Source of the DNA: Natrinema amylolyticum
Lineage (GTDB): Archaea > Halobacteriota > Halobacteria > Halobacteriales > Natrialbaceae
Reading direction: 5' to 3'
NCBI RefSeq assembly: GCF_020515625.1
Contig: NZ_JAIWPJ010000003.1
Location: 62,001-126,000 of the forward strand
Length of the DNA stretch: 64,000 nt
The notes beneath the pieces are model-generated. The model saw only the letters and a program-made list of their open reading frames with translations, was not told the origin of the DNA and ran no database searches. The position numbers and the translations under genes were made by a program. Positions 32,687 through 41,744 of the stretch are shown piece by piece (the first letter of the stretch is position 1; every line of letters begins with the position of its first letter).

Positions 32687-34024
32687 ATGAGCGACGACGC
32701 CAGCGACGACGCCGACGCCGAGAGCGAGCACGGACTCGGCACGCGAAGCGTCCATGCGGGCCAGTCTCCGGATCCGGAGACCGGCGCGATGGCACCGCCG
32801 ATCTATCAGACGACCTCCTACGTCTTCGATGACGCCGACACGGCCGCCGACCGCTACGCCCTCGAGGACGACGGCTACATCTACTCTCGGATCGCTAACC
32901 CGACCGTCACCACGCTCGAGGACCGCCTCGCCGACCTCGAGGGCGGCGCGGGCGCGGTCGCGACGGGCAGCGGTATGGCTGCACTGGACTCCGCAGTGCT
33001 GATCCTCGCCGAAGCGGGCGACAACGTGGTCTGTTCGACCGACACCTACGGCGGGACGACGGCCTACTTCTCGAAGACGGCGACCCGCAGGGACATCGAG
33101 CCGAAGTTCGTCCCCACCCTCGAGTACGACGAATACGAGGACGCCATCGACGAGGACACCGCCTTCGTCCACGTCGAGACGATCGGCAACCCCTCGCTGG
33201 TCACGCCCGACTTCGAGCGGGTCGCCGAGATCGCCCACGAGAACGGCGTCCCGCTGGTCGTGGACAACACCTTCGCGACGCCGGCGCTCTGTCGCCCGCT
33301 CGAGCACGGAGCCGACGTCGTCTGGGAATCGACGACCAAGTGGCTCCACGGCTCCGGGACGACCGTCGGCGGGGTACTGGTCGACGGCGGCACCTTCCCC
33401 TGGGGTGAGCACGGCTACGACGAGATCGCGGGCCCGAACCACGCCTACCACGACGTCGACTTCTCGCGGGACTTCCCCGAGGCACCGTTCGCCGCCGCGG
33501 CCAGATACCGCTCGCTGCGCAGTCTGGGCAACCAGCAGTCGCCGTTCGACGCCTGGCAGACGCTACAGGGGCTCGAGTCGATGCCCCTCCGCGTCGAAAA
33601 GCACTGCGAGAACGCCGCGATCGTCGCGGAGTACCTCGACGACCACGAGGACGTCGCCTGGGTCACGCATCCGGGGCTCGCCGACCATCCCACCCACGAC
33701 AACGCGACGCGGTATCTCGAGGACTACGGCGGGATGGTCGCGTTCGGGCTCGAAGAGGGCTTCGAGGCCGGCAAGGCCTTCTGCGAGAACGTCGAGATCG
33801 CCCAGTTCCTCGCGAACATCGGCGACGCGAAGACGCTCGTCATTCATCCGGCGAGCACCACGCACGGCCAGCTCTCACCTGAGGAACGCGAGGAGGCGGG
33901 CGTCACGGCCGATCTGATCCGGATGTCGGTCGGGATCGAGGATCCCGAGGACATTCTGGCGGACCTCGAGCAAGCGATCGCGGCGGCGACGCGAGCCTGT
34001 CGCGGGGACGGTGAGACACCGTGA
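32687..34024 (+). CDS. metY: O-acetylhomoserine aminocarboxypropyltransferase / cystathionine gamma-synthase family enzyme
   Basis: PLP enzyme that makes homocysteine from O-acetylhomoserine and sulfide. 445 residues from the ATG at 32687; upstream residues in frame look non-coding. Signs of the Cys/Met metabolism family: [47 protein letters not shown], the PLP Lys in [12 protein letters not shown], and [16 protein letters not shown]. Its stop codon overlaps the metX GTG (ATGA-type, GTGA), so both are cotranslated. MetX supplies the acetylated substrate, which supports the sulfhydrylase call over cystathionine synthase. Confidence 0.93.
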   Translation: MSDDASDDADAESEHGLGTRSVHAGQSPDPETGAMAPPIYQTTSYVFDDADTAADRYALEDDGYIYSRIANPTVTTLEDRLADLEGGAGAVATGSGMAALDSAVLILAEAGDNVVCSTDTYGGTTAYFSKTATRRDIEPKFVPTLEYDEYEDAIDEDTAFVHVETIGNPSLVTPDFERVAEIAHENGVPLVVDNTFATPALCRPLEHGADVVWESTTKWLHGSGTTVGGVLVDGGTFPWGEHGYDEIAGPNHAYHDVDFSRDFPEAPFAAAARYRSLRSLGNQQSPFDAWQTLQGLESMPLRVEKHCENAAIVAEYLDDHEDVAWVTHPGLADHPTHDNATRYLEDYGGMVAFGLEEGFEAGKAFCENVEIAQFLANIGDAKTLVIHPASTTHGQLSPEEREEAGVTADLIRMSVGIEDPEDILADLEQAIAAATRACRGDGETP

Positions 34025-35226
34025 CGACGAAGAACACGGCAGAGCTTGGTGAGTTCCGGTTCGAGTCCGGCGAGTCGATCCCGAGTCTCGAGGTCGCCTA
34101 CGAAACTTACGGCGAGTTCACGGGCGACAACGCGGTACTGGTCTGTCACGCGCTGACCGGCAGCGCCCACGTCGCCCGTCGCCCGGACGCCGGCGGCGAG
34201 ACGGCGGGCCAGGCTCGCGCCTGGTGGGGCGACGTCGTCGGTCCCGGGAAGGCCATCGACACGACGGAGTACTACGTCATCTGTGCGAACGCGCCGGGCT
34301 CGTGTTACGGGACGACCGGCCCCGCGAGCGAGAACCCCGAGACGGGCGAGCCCTACGGCACCGACTTCCCCCCGGTCACGGTCGGCGACTGGACCCGCGC
34401 CCAGCGGAACCTGCTGGACGAACTCGGCGTCGGCCGGCTCCACGCCGTCGTCGGCGGCAGCGTCGGCGGGATGAACGTCCTCGACTGGCTGCGACGCTTC
34501 CCCGACGACGTCGAGCGGGCGGGCGCGGTCGCCACCGCCGCCCGGCTCGACGCGCAGTGTCTCGCGCTCGATACTGTCGCCAAACGAGCGATTACGGGCG
34601 ATCCGAACTGGAACGGCGGCCACTACTACGGCGGCCCGGAGCCCGAGGAGGGGCTGGCTCGAGCGCGCCAGATCGGTCACATCATGTACCTCTCGAAGGC
34701 CTCGATGGGCCGGAAGTTCGGCCGCCGGTCGGCGGGCCGGGAGGCGGTCCGCGAGGAGCCGCCGGACCCCGCCGCGGCCTTCTTCCCCTATCGGGAGGTC
34801 GAGTCTTATCTGGACTATCAGGCCGACAAGTTCACCGACCGGTTCGACGCCAACAGCTATCTCTACATGACCCGCGCGATGGACGACTTCGACCTCTCAG
34901 CGGGCTACGAGTCCGACGCCGACGCGCTCGCGGCCTTCGAGGGCGAACTCCTCCTCCTCTCGTTTACGGGCGACTGGCACTTCACCGTCGAACAGGCCGA
35001 GTCCCTGGCCGAGGCCTGTCGCGAGGCCGAGGTCGACGTCGCCCACCACGTCGTCGAGTCCGACCACGGCCACGACGCCTTCCTCGTCGAACCCGAAAAG
35101 GTCGGCCCGCCGCTGTCGGAACTGCTCGAGGAGGGACTCGCTGGGCGAGCGATCACGGATACGGCTCCGGAACCCGACGAGTCCGGAGAGTTCGCCCCGG
35201 TCCACACGAGTCTCTTTTCTGAGTAA
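34021..35226 (+). CDS. metX: Homoserine O-acetyltransferase
   Basis: Alpha/beta-hydrolase enzyme that activates homoserine with acetyl-CoA for MetY. 401 residues from the GTG at 34021, which overlaps the metY stop by four bases. Family features: [19 protein letters not shown], the nucleophile elbow [42 protein letters not shown] with the acid residue, and the catalytic His in [12 protein letters not shown]. The order metY-metX in one operon gives a two-step sulfide assimilation route. Acetyl versus succinyl donor is inferred from family. Confidence 0.94.
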   Translation: MTTKNTAELGEFRFESGESIPSLEVAYETYGEFTGDNAVLVCHALTGSAHVARRPDAGGETAGQARAWWGDVVGPGKAIDTTEYYVICANAPGSCYGTTGPASENPETGEPYGTDFPPVTVGDWTRAQRNLLDELGVGRLHAVVGGSVGGMNVLDWLRRFPDDVERAGAVATAARLDAQCLALDTVAKRAITGDPNWNGGHYYGGPEPEEGLARARQIGHIMYLSKASMGRKFGRRSAGREAVREEPPDPAAAFFPYREVESYLDYQADKFTDRFDANSYLYMTRAMDDFDLSAGYESDADALAAFEGELLLLSFTGDWHFTVEQAESLAEACREAEVDVAHHVVESDHGHDAFLVEPEKVGPPLSELLEEGLAGRAITDTAPEPDESGEFAPVHTSLFSE

Positions 35227-35364
35227 TCCGTTCGGATTAGATATTTTCTATAGTAATCCAGGTCTCGGAGAGAGCGGTCTGAACGCGTGTTCCATGGATA
35301 TTATTTCTAATCCGCAAGAAACAGTGTCGAAAGTTATAATATCGTTCTGTCTGATGTATCGGTG

Positions 35365-36180
35365 ATGTCAGACGGGAAGCAAGTGGATTACGAGGAGGAA
35401 TCGACGGAGCAACAACAGAATCAGCCGGCGCAGCGGCAGGTTCCGCAGAATGAGGGAAGCGATCTACCAATAAAAGAGGGGGCGGTGTTCGGGGCCATCG
35501 CCGTGGTCGCGACGTACCTCGCACATCTGCTCGTGACGCTCGTGGCGTCCGCACAGACGACCCCCGAGGTCACGGTCGAGGGGACGGGTGACGATGCGAC
35601 GGTGGTCGCGACGGACCTAGTGAGTTCGTGGGTAGGAGCGGGCTGGAGCTACATCGCCTCGTTCGGCGTCGGATTCGAGGCAGCGGGAGAACCCGCGACG
35701 ATCTCTGACGCGCCGAACAACGTCGCGGCGATCGCCAATACGCCGTTTTTCCTGCTTGACACGGTTCTCTTCCTGGCGACGATCGGTGCCGTGGTCGCTG
35801 CCGGATACGCCGTTGCGAGGTACACCGACGCCGACGACGCCGTCGACGCAGTCAAGGCCGGGGTGACGGTCGTCCCGCCGTATCTCGTGTTCGCGGCCGT
35901 CGCTGCGTTCCTGATGACCCATACGTACTCCGAGGACGTGCTCGTGCAAACGCTCGTCGGAGACTCGACCAGTCTTGGTAACGTTGCGACGCTGGAGTAT
36001 GAACAGTTCTTCAGCGACGAAGGCAACGTCATCAGCGATGTCGAGTTCGGACCGGCGACGACTGACGCCATCCTCTTCGGCGGACTCGCCGTTCCCGCCG
36101 TCCTCGCGGCCGCCGGCGGGTTGCTCACGCAGTGGCGTGACGCGGTCGAGAGCGCAGTCACCGCGGTCAACGAGCGGTAA
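35365..36180 (+). CDS. Hypothetical membrane protein, paralogue of the one at 37762
   Basis: 271 residues from the ATG at 35365. A hydrophilic, Gln/Glu-rich N-terminus (QVDYEEESTEQQQNQPAQ) is followed by about four membrane segments: AVFGAIAVVATYLAHLLVTLVA, an amphipathic AGWSYIASFGVGFEAAGEP, LLDTVLFLATIGAVVAAGYAVA, VVPPYLVFAAVAAFLM, and a final AILFGGLAVPAVLAAAGGLL. The segment plan and the GWSYIASFG...AAGEP block match the protein at 37762-38448, so they belong to one haloarchaeal family (perhaps DUF7978; from memory). Function unknown. Confidence 0.72.
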   Translation: MSDGKQVDYEEESTEQQQNQPAQRQVPQNEGSDLPIKEGAVFGAIAVVATYLAHLLVTLVASAQTTPEVTVEGTGDDATVVATDLVSSWVGAGWSYIASFGVGFEAAGEPATISDAPNNVAAIANTPFFLLDTVLFLATIGAVVAAGYAVARYTDADDAVDAVKAGVTVVPPYLVFAAVAAFLMTHTYSEDVLVQTLVGDSTSLGNVATLEYEQFFSDEGNVISDVEFGPATTDAILFGGLAVPAVLAAAGGLLTQWRDAVESAVTAVNER

Positions 36181-36375
36181 CTACCGGTAGAATCGATTCG
36201 AAGGCGTTTTTCACGGGGTGCAGTGCGGAAGCTGATACCCTTTCGGATGACGAATGCGTCGGCTTCGTACCGAAAGCCACAGCACCGCCTCTCGAAGAGT
36301 GGATCAGAATTCGGGGAGGGGGTGAAAGGAAAAGCGAGTCAGAGGCGGATCGATTCTGAGGGGACAGGAAAGCGA

Positions 36376-36765
36376 TTAGCGACCGTCACTCTGACCGTGG
36401 GCACGACCCGGGTCAGCCGAGACGTACTGATCGGCGAGCGAGCCGTCGGAGCGGCGGCGCGCGAGCCAGTATTGGACGTCAGAGACGAACAGCGCGAGGT
36501 TTTCGCGGGCGAACAGGTTCATCGAAACGCCCTGCGGTGAGCGGAACAGGGCGATCATCGACCACATCGAGCCGGCGGCGAACGCGCCCGCGGCGGAGAA
36601 GGTCATCCCCAGCGTGAAGAAGGTCATACTGTAGACGAACCCGATCCCCATCGAGGGCAGACTCGTGCCGAGGGGAACCCGCGCGTTCGCGTCGCGCAGC
36701 GTCGGCGCGAGAAAGACGATCGAGAGGCCGCTTCCGAGCATGAATACGAGGTCTTGCCACATCAT
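36376..36765 (-). CDS. Hypothetical small membrane protein
   Basis: About 129 residues from the ATG at 36765 (another ATG follows directly at 36762). Three hydrophobic segments: DLVFMLGSGLSIVFLAP, GIGFVYSMTFFTLGMTFSAAG, AFAAGSMWSMIALF. The middle part (TLRDANARVPLGTSLPSM) and the tail are cytoplasm-like. Looks like a conserved haloarchaeal family of unknown function. Monocistronic as far as can be seen. Confidence 0.68.
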   Translation of the reverse strand: MMWQDLVFMLGSGLSIVFLAPTLRDANARVPLGTSLPSMGIGFVYSMTFFTLGMTFSAAGAFAAGSMWSMIALFRSPQGVSMNLFARENLALFVSDVQYWLARRRSDGSLADQYVSADPGRAHGQSDGR

Positions 36766-36963
36766 CAAGAGCACTTACTCGAGTATGAGTTAAAACTCTC
36801 TCGGTCCGGAAATGGGAAGTTAGAGCGGATATTCACTGCTCGACGACCGTTCGATCGGACCGGCGATCAGCGACGAGAAGAGACGATCAACTGTGGCTCG
36901 GGCTCGGGATGCAGGAGCACAACTACTGGTTACGAACGATAAGTCGGTCGTAACGCCGACGAA

Positions 36964-37608
36964 TTAGCGGTCGGCGAGCACGCCGTCCTCGACGAGCGTC
37001 TCGCGGGCCTCGGCCATCGAGGAGACGACCACGTCACAGTGGGGTTCGACCGCCGGTTTGGGCTCGAAGCCGATCGCCAGACCGGCGACCTCGAGCATCG
37101 GCAGGTCGTTGGCCCCGTCGCCGACCGCCACGGTGTCCGCGAGGTCGACGCCGACGTCGGCGGCGAGGTCCTCGAGGGCGTCGTCCTTGGTGCCCTCGAT
37201 CAGGGGACCCTCGACCGCGCCCGTGAGTTCGCTCGCCTTCATCGGGAGCCGGTTCGAGACGATATGGTCGACGGAGACGCCCTCCCGTTCCAGAGCGGCC
37301 GCGACGCCGCGTTCGAACCCGCCCGTGAGGATGGCGGTCGTGACGCCGGCCGCGTTCAGTTCCTCGATGAGGTCGGCAGCGCCCTCGCGGAGGACGACCT
37401 CGTCGAAGGCGGCGTCGGCCTCGGCTTCGGGCAGGCCCTCGAGGAGGGCCGCGCGCTTGCGGAGGCTCTCGGCGTAGCCGATCTCGTCGTTCATCGCGCG
37501 TTCGGTGATGTCGGCCATGTCCTCGGCGACGCTGCGGCGGTCGCCGAGCAGTACGGTCATTTCGGAATCGGAAAGCGTCCCGTCGAAGTCGAAAGCGACG
37601 ACTGTCAT
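36964..37608 (-). CDS. serB: Phosphoserine phosphatase (HAD family)
   Basis: Last step of serine synthesis. 214 residues from the ATG at 37608, which starts MTVVAFDFDGTLSDSE; upstream in-frame codons look non-coding. HAD motifs: I FDFDGTLSDSE, II TAILTGGFERG, III Lys in GTKDDALEDL, IV VGDGANDLPML, with the E/R-rich cap typical of SerB. serA lies 1.6 kb away on the other strand, so the serine pathway genes are close but not in one operon. Confidence 0.92.
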   Translation of the reverse strand: MTVVAFDFDGTLSDSEMTVLLGDRRSVAEDMADITERAMNDEIGYAESLRKRAALLEGLPEAEADAAFDEVVLREGAADLIEELNAAGVTTAILTGGFERGVAAALEREGVSVDHIVSNRLPMKASELTGAVEGPLIEGTKDDALEDLAADVGVDLADTVAVGDGANDLPMLEVAGLAIGFEPKPAVEPHCDVVVSSMAEARETLVEDGVLADR

Positions 37609-37761
37609 TGTGCCCCGATTGTCGGTCCCCGGATAAACCAGTTCAGGTTTCGGTTCCGTGACGGCTCGCCGTCGAGACCGCGGACGGTCGCTCGATTCGG
37701 TGCTGGTTCCACGCGTCGAACGACCGAAACGTATTCCCCATCGTCGTTCGTTGCCGGCCAC

Positions 37762-38448
37762 ATGTCATCTAATCAGCAGTACGAGACGGGGCCCTCGCTC
37801 GAGGACGAGCGAGAGTTCGACGAGAGCGAGGACGGCGGGGACGGCGGGAACGGCAGGAACGGCGACGATCCGACCGACGTTCCGCGGCGCAGGCGGCGAA
37901 AACTGACCGTCTCGCCGTGGAAAGCCGGGCTCGTGTCTGGCGCGAGCGCCCTCGCGGTCGTCTACGCGGTGGCCTACCACCTCGTGAGCGTACTGATCGC
38001 AACGTCGGGAACGGGAGCGGAGGACGAGCCGAGCCGGTGGATCCTCGCGGGGTTCGTGACACTGGGGAGCCACGGTGCACCGATCGAACAGAGCGGCGAA
38101 CCGATCGGCTTCGCATTTAGAATGGATCAAGGCTTCATCAGCCACGTTACCGCGCTCGTTCCGGTCGTCGTGTTGCTGGTCGCCGGCTATCTGCTCGTTC
38201 GCTCCGTTCGCCTCGAGACGCGTGCGGACGCCGGCCTCGCGCTCGGCTCGTTCGGACTGAGCTACCTCGCGGTCGCGATCGCCCTCTCGCTGCTCGCCAC
38301 GTGGACGCCCGAGGGGACCGATCCGGAGCCGATCGCCGTCCCGACCGACGCGTCCCTGCTCCTGACGATTGGCGGGACCGTCGTTTTCTTCGTCGCGATC
38401 GGAGCCGCCGTCGCCGCCGTCCCGCGACTGCTGGCCGATGACCGCTAA
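37762..38448 (+). CDS. Hypothetical membrane protein, paralogue of the one at 35365
   Basis: 228 residues from the ATG at 37762. The N-terminus is disordered and charged (SNQQYETGPSLEDEREFDES, then Gly/Asp/Asn runs and RRRRRK). Membrane segments follow: AGLVSGASALAVVYAVAYHLV, VTALVPVVVLLVAGYLLV, LGSFGLSYLAVAIALSLLA, LLLTIGGTVVFFVAIGAAVA. WILAGFVTLGSHGAPIEQSGEP matches the corresponding block of the first paralogue. It is divergent from serB. Function unknown. Confidence 0.72.
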   Translation: MSSNQQYETGPSLEDEREFDESEDGGDGGNGRNGDDPTDVPRRRRRKLTVSPWKAGLVSGASALAVVYAVAYHLVSVLIATSGTGAEDEPSRWILAGFVTLGSHGAPIEQSGEPIGFAFRMDQGFISHVTALVPVVVLLVAGYLLVRSVRLETRADAGLALGSFGLSYLAVAIALSLLATWTPEGTDPEPIAVPTDASLLLTIGGTVVFFVAIGAAVAAVPRLLADDR

Positions 38449-38496
38449 GGCCGGCGGTCAGCTGAGATGGCCGCTCGAGAACCCGTGCTGAAACGA

Positions 38497-38952
38497 CTAT
38501 GCACTTTCGTCGACCGGGGTCTTGACGATCGTCACCGGCCGGGAGGCGAGCCGGGCGACGCGGTCGGTGACGCTCCCGAGGAGCTGCCGGTACTCGCCGG
38601 GCCGTTCCGTGGATCCCATGACGAGCAGGTCGACGTCCGCCTCGTCGGCGTAGGCGAGGATCTCCTCGTGCGGTCGACCGCGCCTGACGACCGTCGTCGG
38701 CTCGAGTCCCGCCTCATGGGCCGCCTCAGCGGCCGTTCCGAGGGCGTCTTCACCGATCTGCTCAAGGGCGGCCTCGAGTCCCTCGAACTCGTGGACGTAC
38801 TCGTCGCCGCTGTAGGAGTCGTAGACGTCGCTGTCGACGACGTACAGCAGGTGCAGTTCCGCGCCGGTGTGTTCCGCGACGGCGATGGCGTGTTGGGTTG
38901 CGAGTTCCGTTCCCGCTTCGGCGTCGGTCGGCAGCAGGATTCGGTCGTACAT
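38497..38952 (-). CDS. Universal stress protein (UspA family)
   Basis: 151 residues, a single UspA domain. Begins MYDRILLPTDAEAGTELA; the ATP-binding loop is present as VMGSTERPGEYRQLLGSVTDRV, matching the G-2X-G-9X-G(S/T) pattern loosely. Ends with PVTIVKTPVDESA. Probably a nucleotide-binding stress response protein. A second UspA gene sits at 43003. Confidence 0.9.
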   Translation of the reverse strand: MYDRILLPTDAEAGTELATQHAIAVAEHTGAELHLLYVVDSDVYDSYSGDEYVHEFEGLEAALEQIGEDALGTAAEAAHEAGLEPTTVVRRGRPHEEILAYADEADVDLLVMGSTERPGEYRQLLGSVTDRVARLASRPVTIVKTPVDESA

Positions 38953-39260
38953 ACCTGAGAAGAGGGGATATCGACTGATAATCCTAGCAAGAGATTCCCG
39001 CTCACTGGGAGGACGATCCGTGACGCTCGATCGACAGCGACAGGATCACCCGCTGGCACACGGCTCCGAACTGCCCGGCGATCGCAGTCGGCTCGAGCAC
39101 GGATCGACTTCTCGTGTCAGCAGCACGAGACGGGCGACGCCGGTACGGAACGGCACGGAGCCGTCAGTCCGGGAAAACGGACTCGCCGTCGACCGCGGTA
39201 TTTTTTGCCACCTCCGACCACAACGGAAGGGTTTACCTGTTCCGCACGGTTGTCTCGCGC
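38953..39260. other. Intergenic stretch without recognised gene
   Basis: About 308 bp between the UspA gene and serA. A weak TATA-like TTTTTTGCC near 39209 lies about 50 bp before the serA ATG. Open frames here overlap antisense to nothing known and carry no family signature. Confidence 0.45.
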
Positions 39261-40847
39261 ATGAAGGTTCTCGTCACGGATCCGATCGCGGACGCGGGTC
39301 TGGACGTACTCAGAGATGCCGGCCACGAAGTCGAGACGGGCTACGAACTCGAGGGCGACGACCTCCTCGAGGCGGTCTCCGACGCGAACGGTATGATCGT
39401 TCGCTCGGGGACCGAGGTAACGGACGACGTGCTCGAGGCCGCCGAGGATCTCGTCATCGTCGGCCGAGCCGGGATCGGTGTCGATAACATCGACATCGAC
39501 GCCGCGAAAGACCACGGTGTCATCGTCGCCAACGCCCCCGAAGGGAACGTTCGCGCAGCCGCCGAACACACCGTCGCGATGACGTTCGCGACCGCGCGAT
39601 CGATCCCGCAGGCCCACATCCGCCTGAAGAACGGCGAGTGGGCCAAAAGCGACTACCTCGGGACCGAACTCAACGGCAAGACGCTGGGCGTCGTCGGCCT
39701 CGGCCGCGTCGGCCAGGAGGTCGCCAAGAAGCTCGACTCGCTGGGCATGGACATCGTCGCCTACGACCCCTACATCAGCGAGGAGCGCGCCGAGCGCATC
39801 GGTGCCGAACTCGTCGAGTTCGAGCCGTGTCTCGAGGCCGCCGACTTCGTGACCGTCCACACGCCGCTGACCCCCGAAACGGAGGGGCTGATCAGCGAGG
39901 ACGAACTGGACCTGCTGGACGACGGCTACCTGGTCAACTGCGCCCGCGGCGGCGTCGTCGACGAGGACGCACTCGCCGCCAAGGTCGAAGACGGCACCCT
40001 CGCCGGCGCGGCGATCGACGTCTTCGCCGAGGAGCCCCTGCCGGCTGACTCGCCGCTGCTCGAGCACGACGAGATCATCGTCACGCCCCACCTCGGTGCC
40101 TCGACGGAGGCCGCCCAGGAGAACGTCGCGACCTCGACCGCCAAACAAGTCAACGCCGCGCTGGTCGGGGAACCCGTCGCGAACGCCCTCAACGCCCCCT
40201 CGATCGACGAGAGCGCGTTCCCCCGCGTCGAGCCCTACATCGAGCTCGCCGAAACGGCCGGCAAGGTCGCCGCGCAACTGCTCGAGGGCCGCATCGAGAA
40301 CGTCGAGGTCAGCTACGAGGGCGACATCGCCGACGAGGATGTCGAGTTCGTCACCGCGAGCGCGCTCAAGGGCGTCTTCCAGCCCCTCGAGTGGCAGGTC
40401 AACGCGGTCAACGCGCCCCAGATCGCCGAGGATCGCGGCGTCGACGTCACTGAGTCCAAGACCCGACAGGCCGAGGACTTCCAGAGCCTGGTCTCCGTGA
40501 CCGTCAGCAACGCCGACGACGAAGTCTCGGTCGACGGGACGCTGTTCGCGGGCGACGACCCGCGCATCGTCCGCATCGACGGCTACCGCGTCGACGCCAT
40601 CCCCCACGGTCGAATGGTCGTCGCACGCAACACGGACGAACCCGGCGTCATCGGCCATATCGGCTCGGTGATGGGCGGGTACGACGTCAACATCGCCGGC
40701 ATGTTCAACGCCCGCGAGACCATCGGCGGCGAGGCCCTGACCGTCTACAACGTCGACAGCGAGGTCCCCGACGCGGCCAAGGAGGAACTCGAGTCCGACG
40801 AACGGATCATCGGGATCAACGACATCACGCTGAACGGCCACAACTGA
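39261..40847 (+). CDS. serA: D-3-phosphoglycerate dehydrogenase
   Basis: First step of serine synthesis from 3-phosphoglycerate. 528 residues from the ATG at 39261 (MKVLVTDPIADAGLDVL). The long form: substrate domain, NAD Rossmann motif VVGLGRVGQEVAKKL near 145, catalytic Arg in NCARGGVVDE, Glu in DVFAEEPL, His in VTPHLGASTEAAQ. Then comes an ASB-type intervening domain (about 315-450) and a C-terminal ACT domain (ARNTDEPGVIGHIGSVMG, VNIAGMFNARE), which suggests feedback control by serine. Confidence 0.95.
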   Translation: MKVLVTDPIADAGLDVLRDAGHEVETGYELEGDDLLEAVSDANGMIVRSGTEVTDDVLEAAEDLVIVGRAGIGVDNIDIDAAKDHGVIVANAPEGNVRAAAEHTVAMTFATARSIPQAHIRLKNGEWAKSDYLGTELNGKTLGVVGLGRVGQEVAKKLDSLGMDIVAYDPYISEERAERIGAELVEFEPCLEAADFVTVHTPLTPETEGLISEDELDLLDDGYLVNCARGGVVDEDALAAKVEDGTLAGAAIDVFAEEPLPADSPLLEHDEIIVTPHLGASTEAAQENVATSTAKQVNAALVGEPVANALNAPSIDESAFPRVEPYIELAETAGKVAAQLLEGRIENVEVSYEGDIADEDVEFVTASALKGVFQPLEWQVNAVNAPQIAEDRGVDVTESKTRQAEDFQSLVSVTVSNADDEVSVDGTLFAGDDPRIVRIDGYRVDAIPHGRMVVARNTDEPGVIGHIGSVMGGYDVNIAGMFNARETIGGEALTVYNVDSEVPDAAKEELESDERIIGINDITLNGHN

Positions 40848-41007
40848 GCGCTCGAGACCACCGATACTTCGGTCACTGATTTTCGATTCGGTTCGGATCG
40901 AGAGAGACTTCGAATTCGATGCCCGCTCGAGCGGACCGAACTCCCTCCCGATCGGACAGTCAGCCCGTTCGTGAGCGCGCTTTATCTCCGTGGGGAGCCT
41001 CCCTCTC

Positions 41008-41015
41008 GGAGGAGG
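41008..41015 (+). promoter_or_regulatory. Strong Shine-Dalgarno site before a small membrane protein gene
   Basis: GGAGGAGG lies 8 bases before the ATG at 41024; a TTTATC TATA-like element at about 40981 implies a leadered transcript. Most other genes in the window look leaderless, so this site is the exception and fixes the start. Confidence 0.6.
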
Positions 41016-41023
41016 CGAACGAC

Positions 41024-41269
41024 ATGACAATTCCGGAACGCGGTACAGTACAGCAGCCGACCGACAGCGCCCGCGAGGACGCCGCGGACACGAAGTGGGG
41101 GATTCGCGAGGGGATCGGTCTCTCGCTCGTCTCGATCTTCGGGTTGCTGTTGCTGGTAGTCGGACTGCTGTTGGCCCCGGGACTCGCCGCGGCGGCGTCG
41201 ACGGTCGGCCTGCTGGCGTTCGCGGTCGCGCTGGTCGTCGTCGGTCGCTGGAGCTGGAACGGACGATAA
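41024..41269 (+). CDS. Small hypothetical membrane protein
   Basis: 81 residues from the ATG at 41024. Hydrophilic first 33 residues (IPERGTVQQPTDSAREDAAD), then two adjacent membrane helices, IGLSLVSIFGLLLLVVGLLLA and VGLLAFAVALVVVGRW. No family recognised. The hisI gene starts about 105 bp downstream on the same strand, so cotranscription is possible. Confidence 0.65.
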   Translation: MTIPERGTVQQPTDSAREDAADTKWGIREGIGLSLVSIFGLLLLVVGLLLAPGLAAAASTVGLLAFAVALVVVGRWSWNGR

Positions 41270-41374
41270 CGGCGGTCTCGCTCACTTTTTCGACAGTCCG
41301 GTCCGCGAGTGTCGATGTTCTCTCGCGGTTCGCGCGGCAAAAGACCTATCGCTCGGACGAACGATACCGCGAGT

Positions 41375-41743
41375 ATGGACGACGACGTTGCGGTCGACTT
41401 CGGGGAGGACGGCCTCGTCCCCGCCGTGGCACAGGACGCCGACACCGGCGAGGTACTGATGCTCGCGTACGTCTCGCCGGAGGCCTTAGAGCGGACCCGC
41501 GAGACCGGCCGCGCGCACTACTACTCTCGGAGCCGGGAGGAACTCTGGGAGAAGGGGGCGACGAGCGGTCACGTCCAGGACGTCGAGGAGGTCCGGGTAG
41601 ACTGCGACGCCGACACCCTCCTCTATCTGGTCGACCAGGAGGGCGGCGCGTGCCACACCGGTCACCGCTCGTGTTTCCACCGGACGATCGAGGGCGAGAA
41701 CGTCGGCGAGCGAGTGTTCGACCCCGACGCCGTCTACGAGTGA
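41375..41743 (+). CDS. hisI: Phosphoribosyl-AMP cyclohydrolase
   Basis: Third step of histidine synthesis, opening the adenine ring of phosphoribosyl-AMP. 122 residues from the ATG at 41375 ([20 protein letters not shown]). All family motifs are visible: [33 protein letters not shown], the metal-binding [11 protein letters not shown], and the zinc Cys residues in [14 protein letters not shown]. There is no fused HisE domain, as usual in archaea. One base separates it from the next gene. Confidence 0.95.
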   Translation: MDDDVAVDFGEDGLVPAVAQDADTGEVLMLAYVSPEALERTRETGRAHYYSRSREELWEKGATSGHVQDVEEVRVDCDADTLLYLVDQEGGACHTGHRSCFHRTIEGENVGERVFDPDAVYE

Positions 41744-41744
41744 A

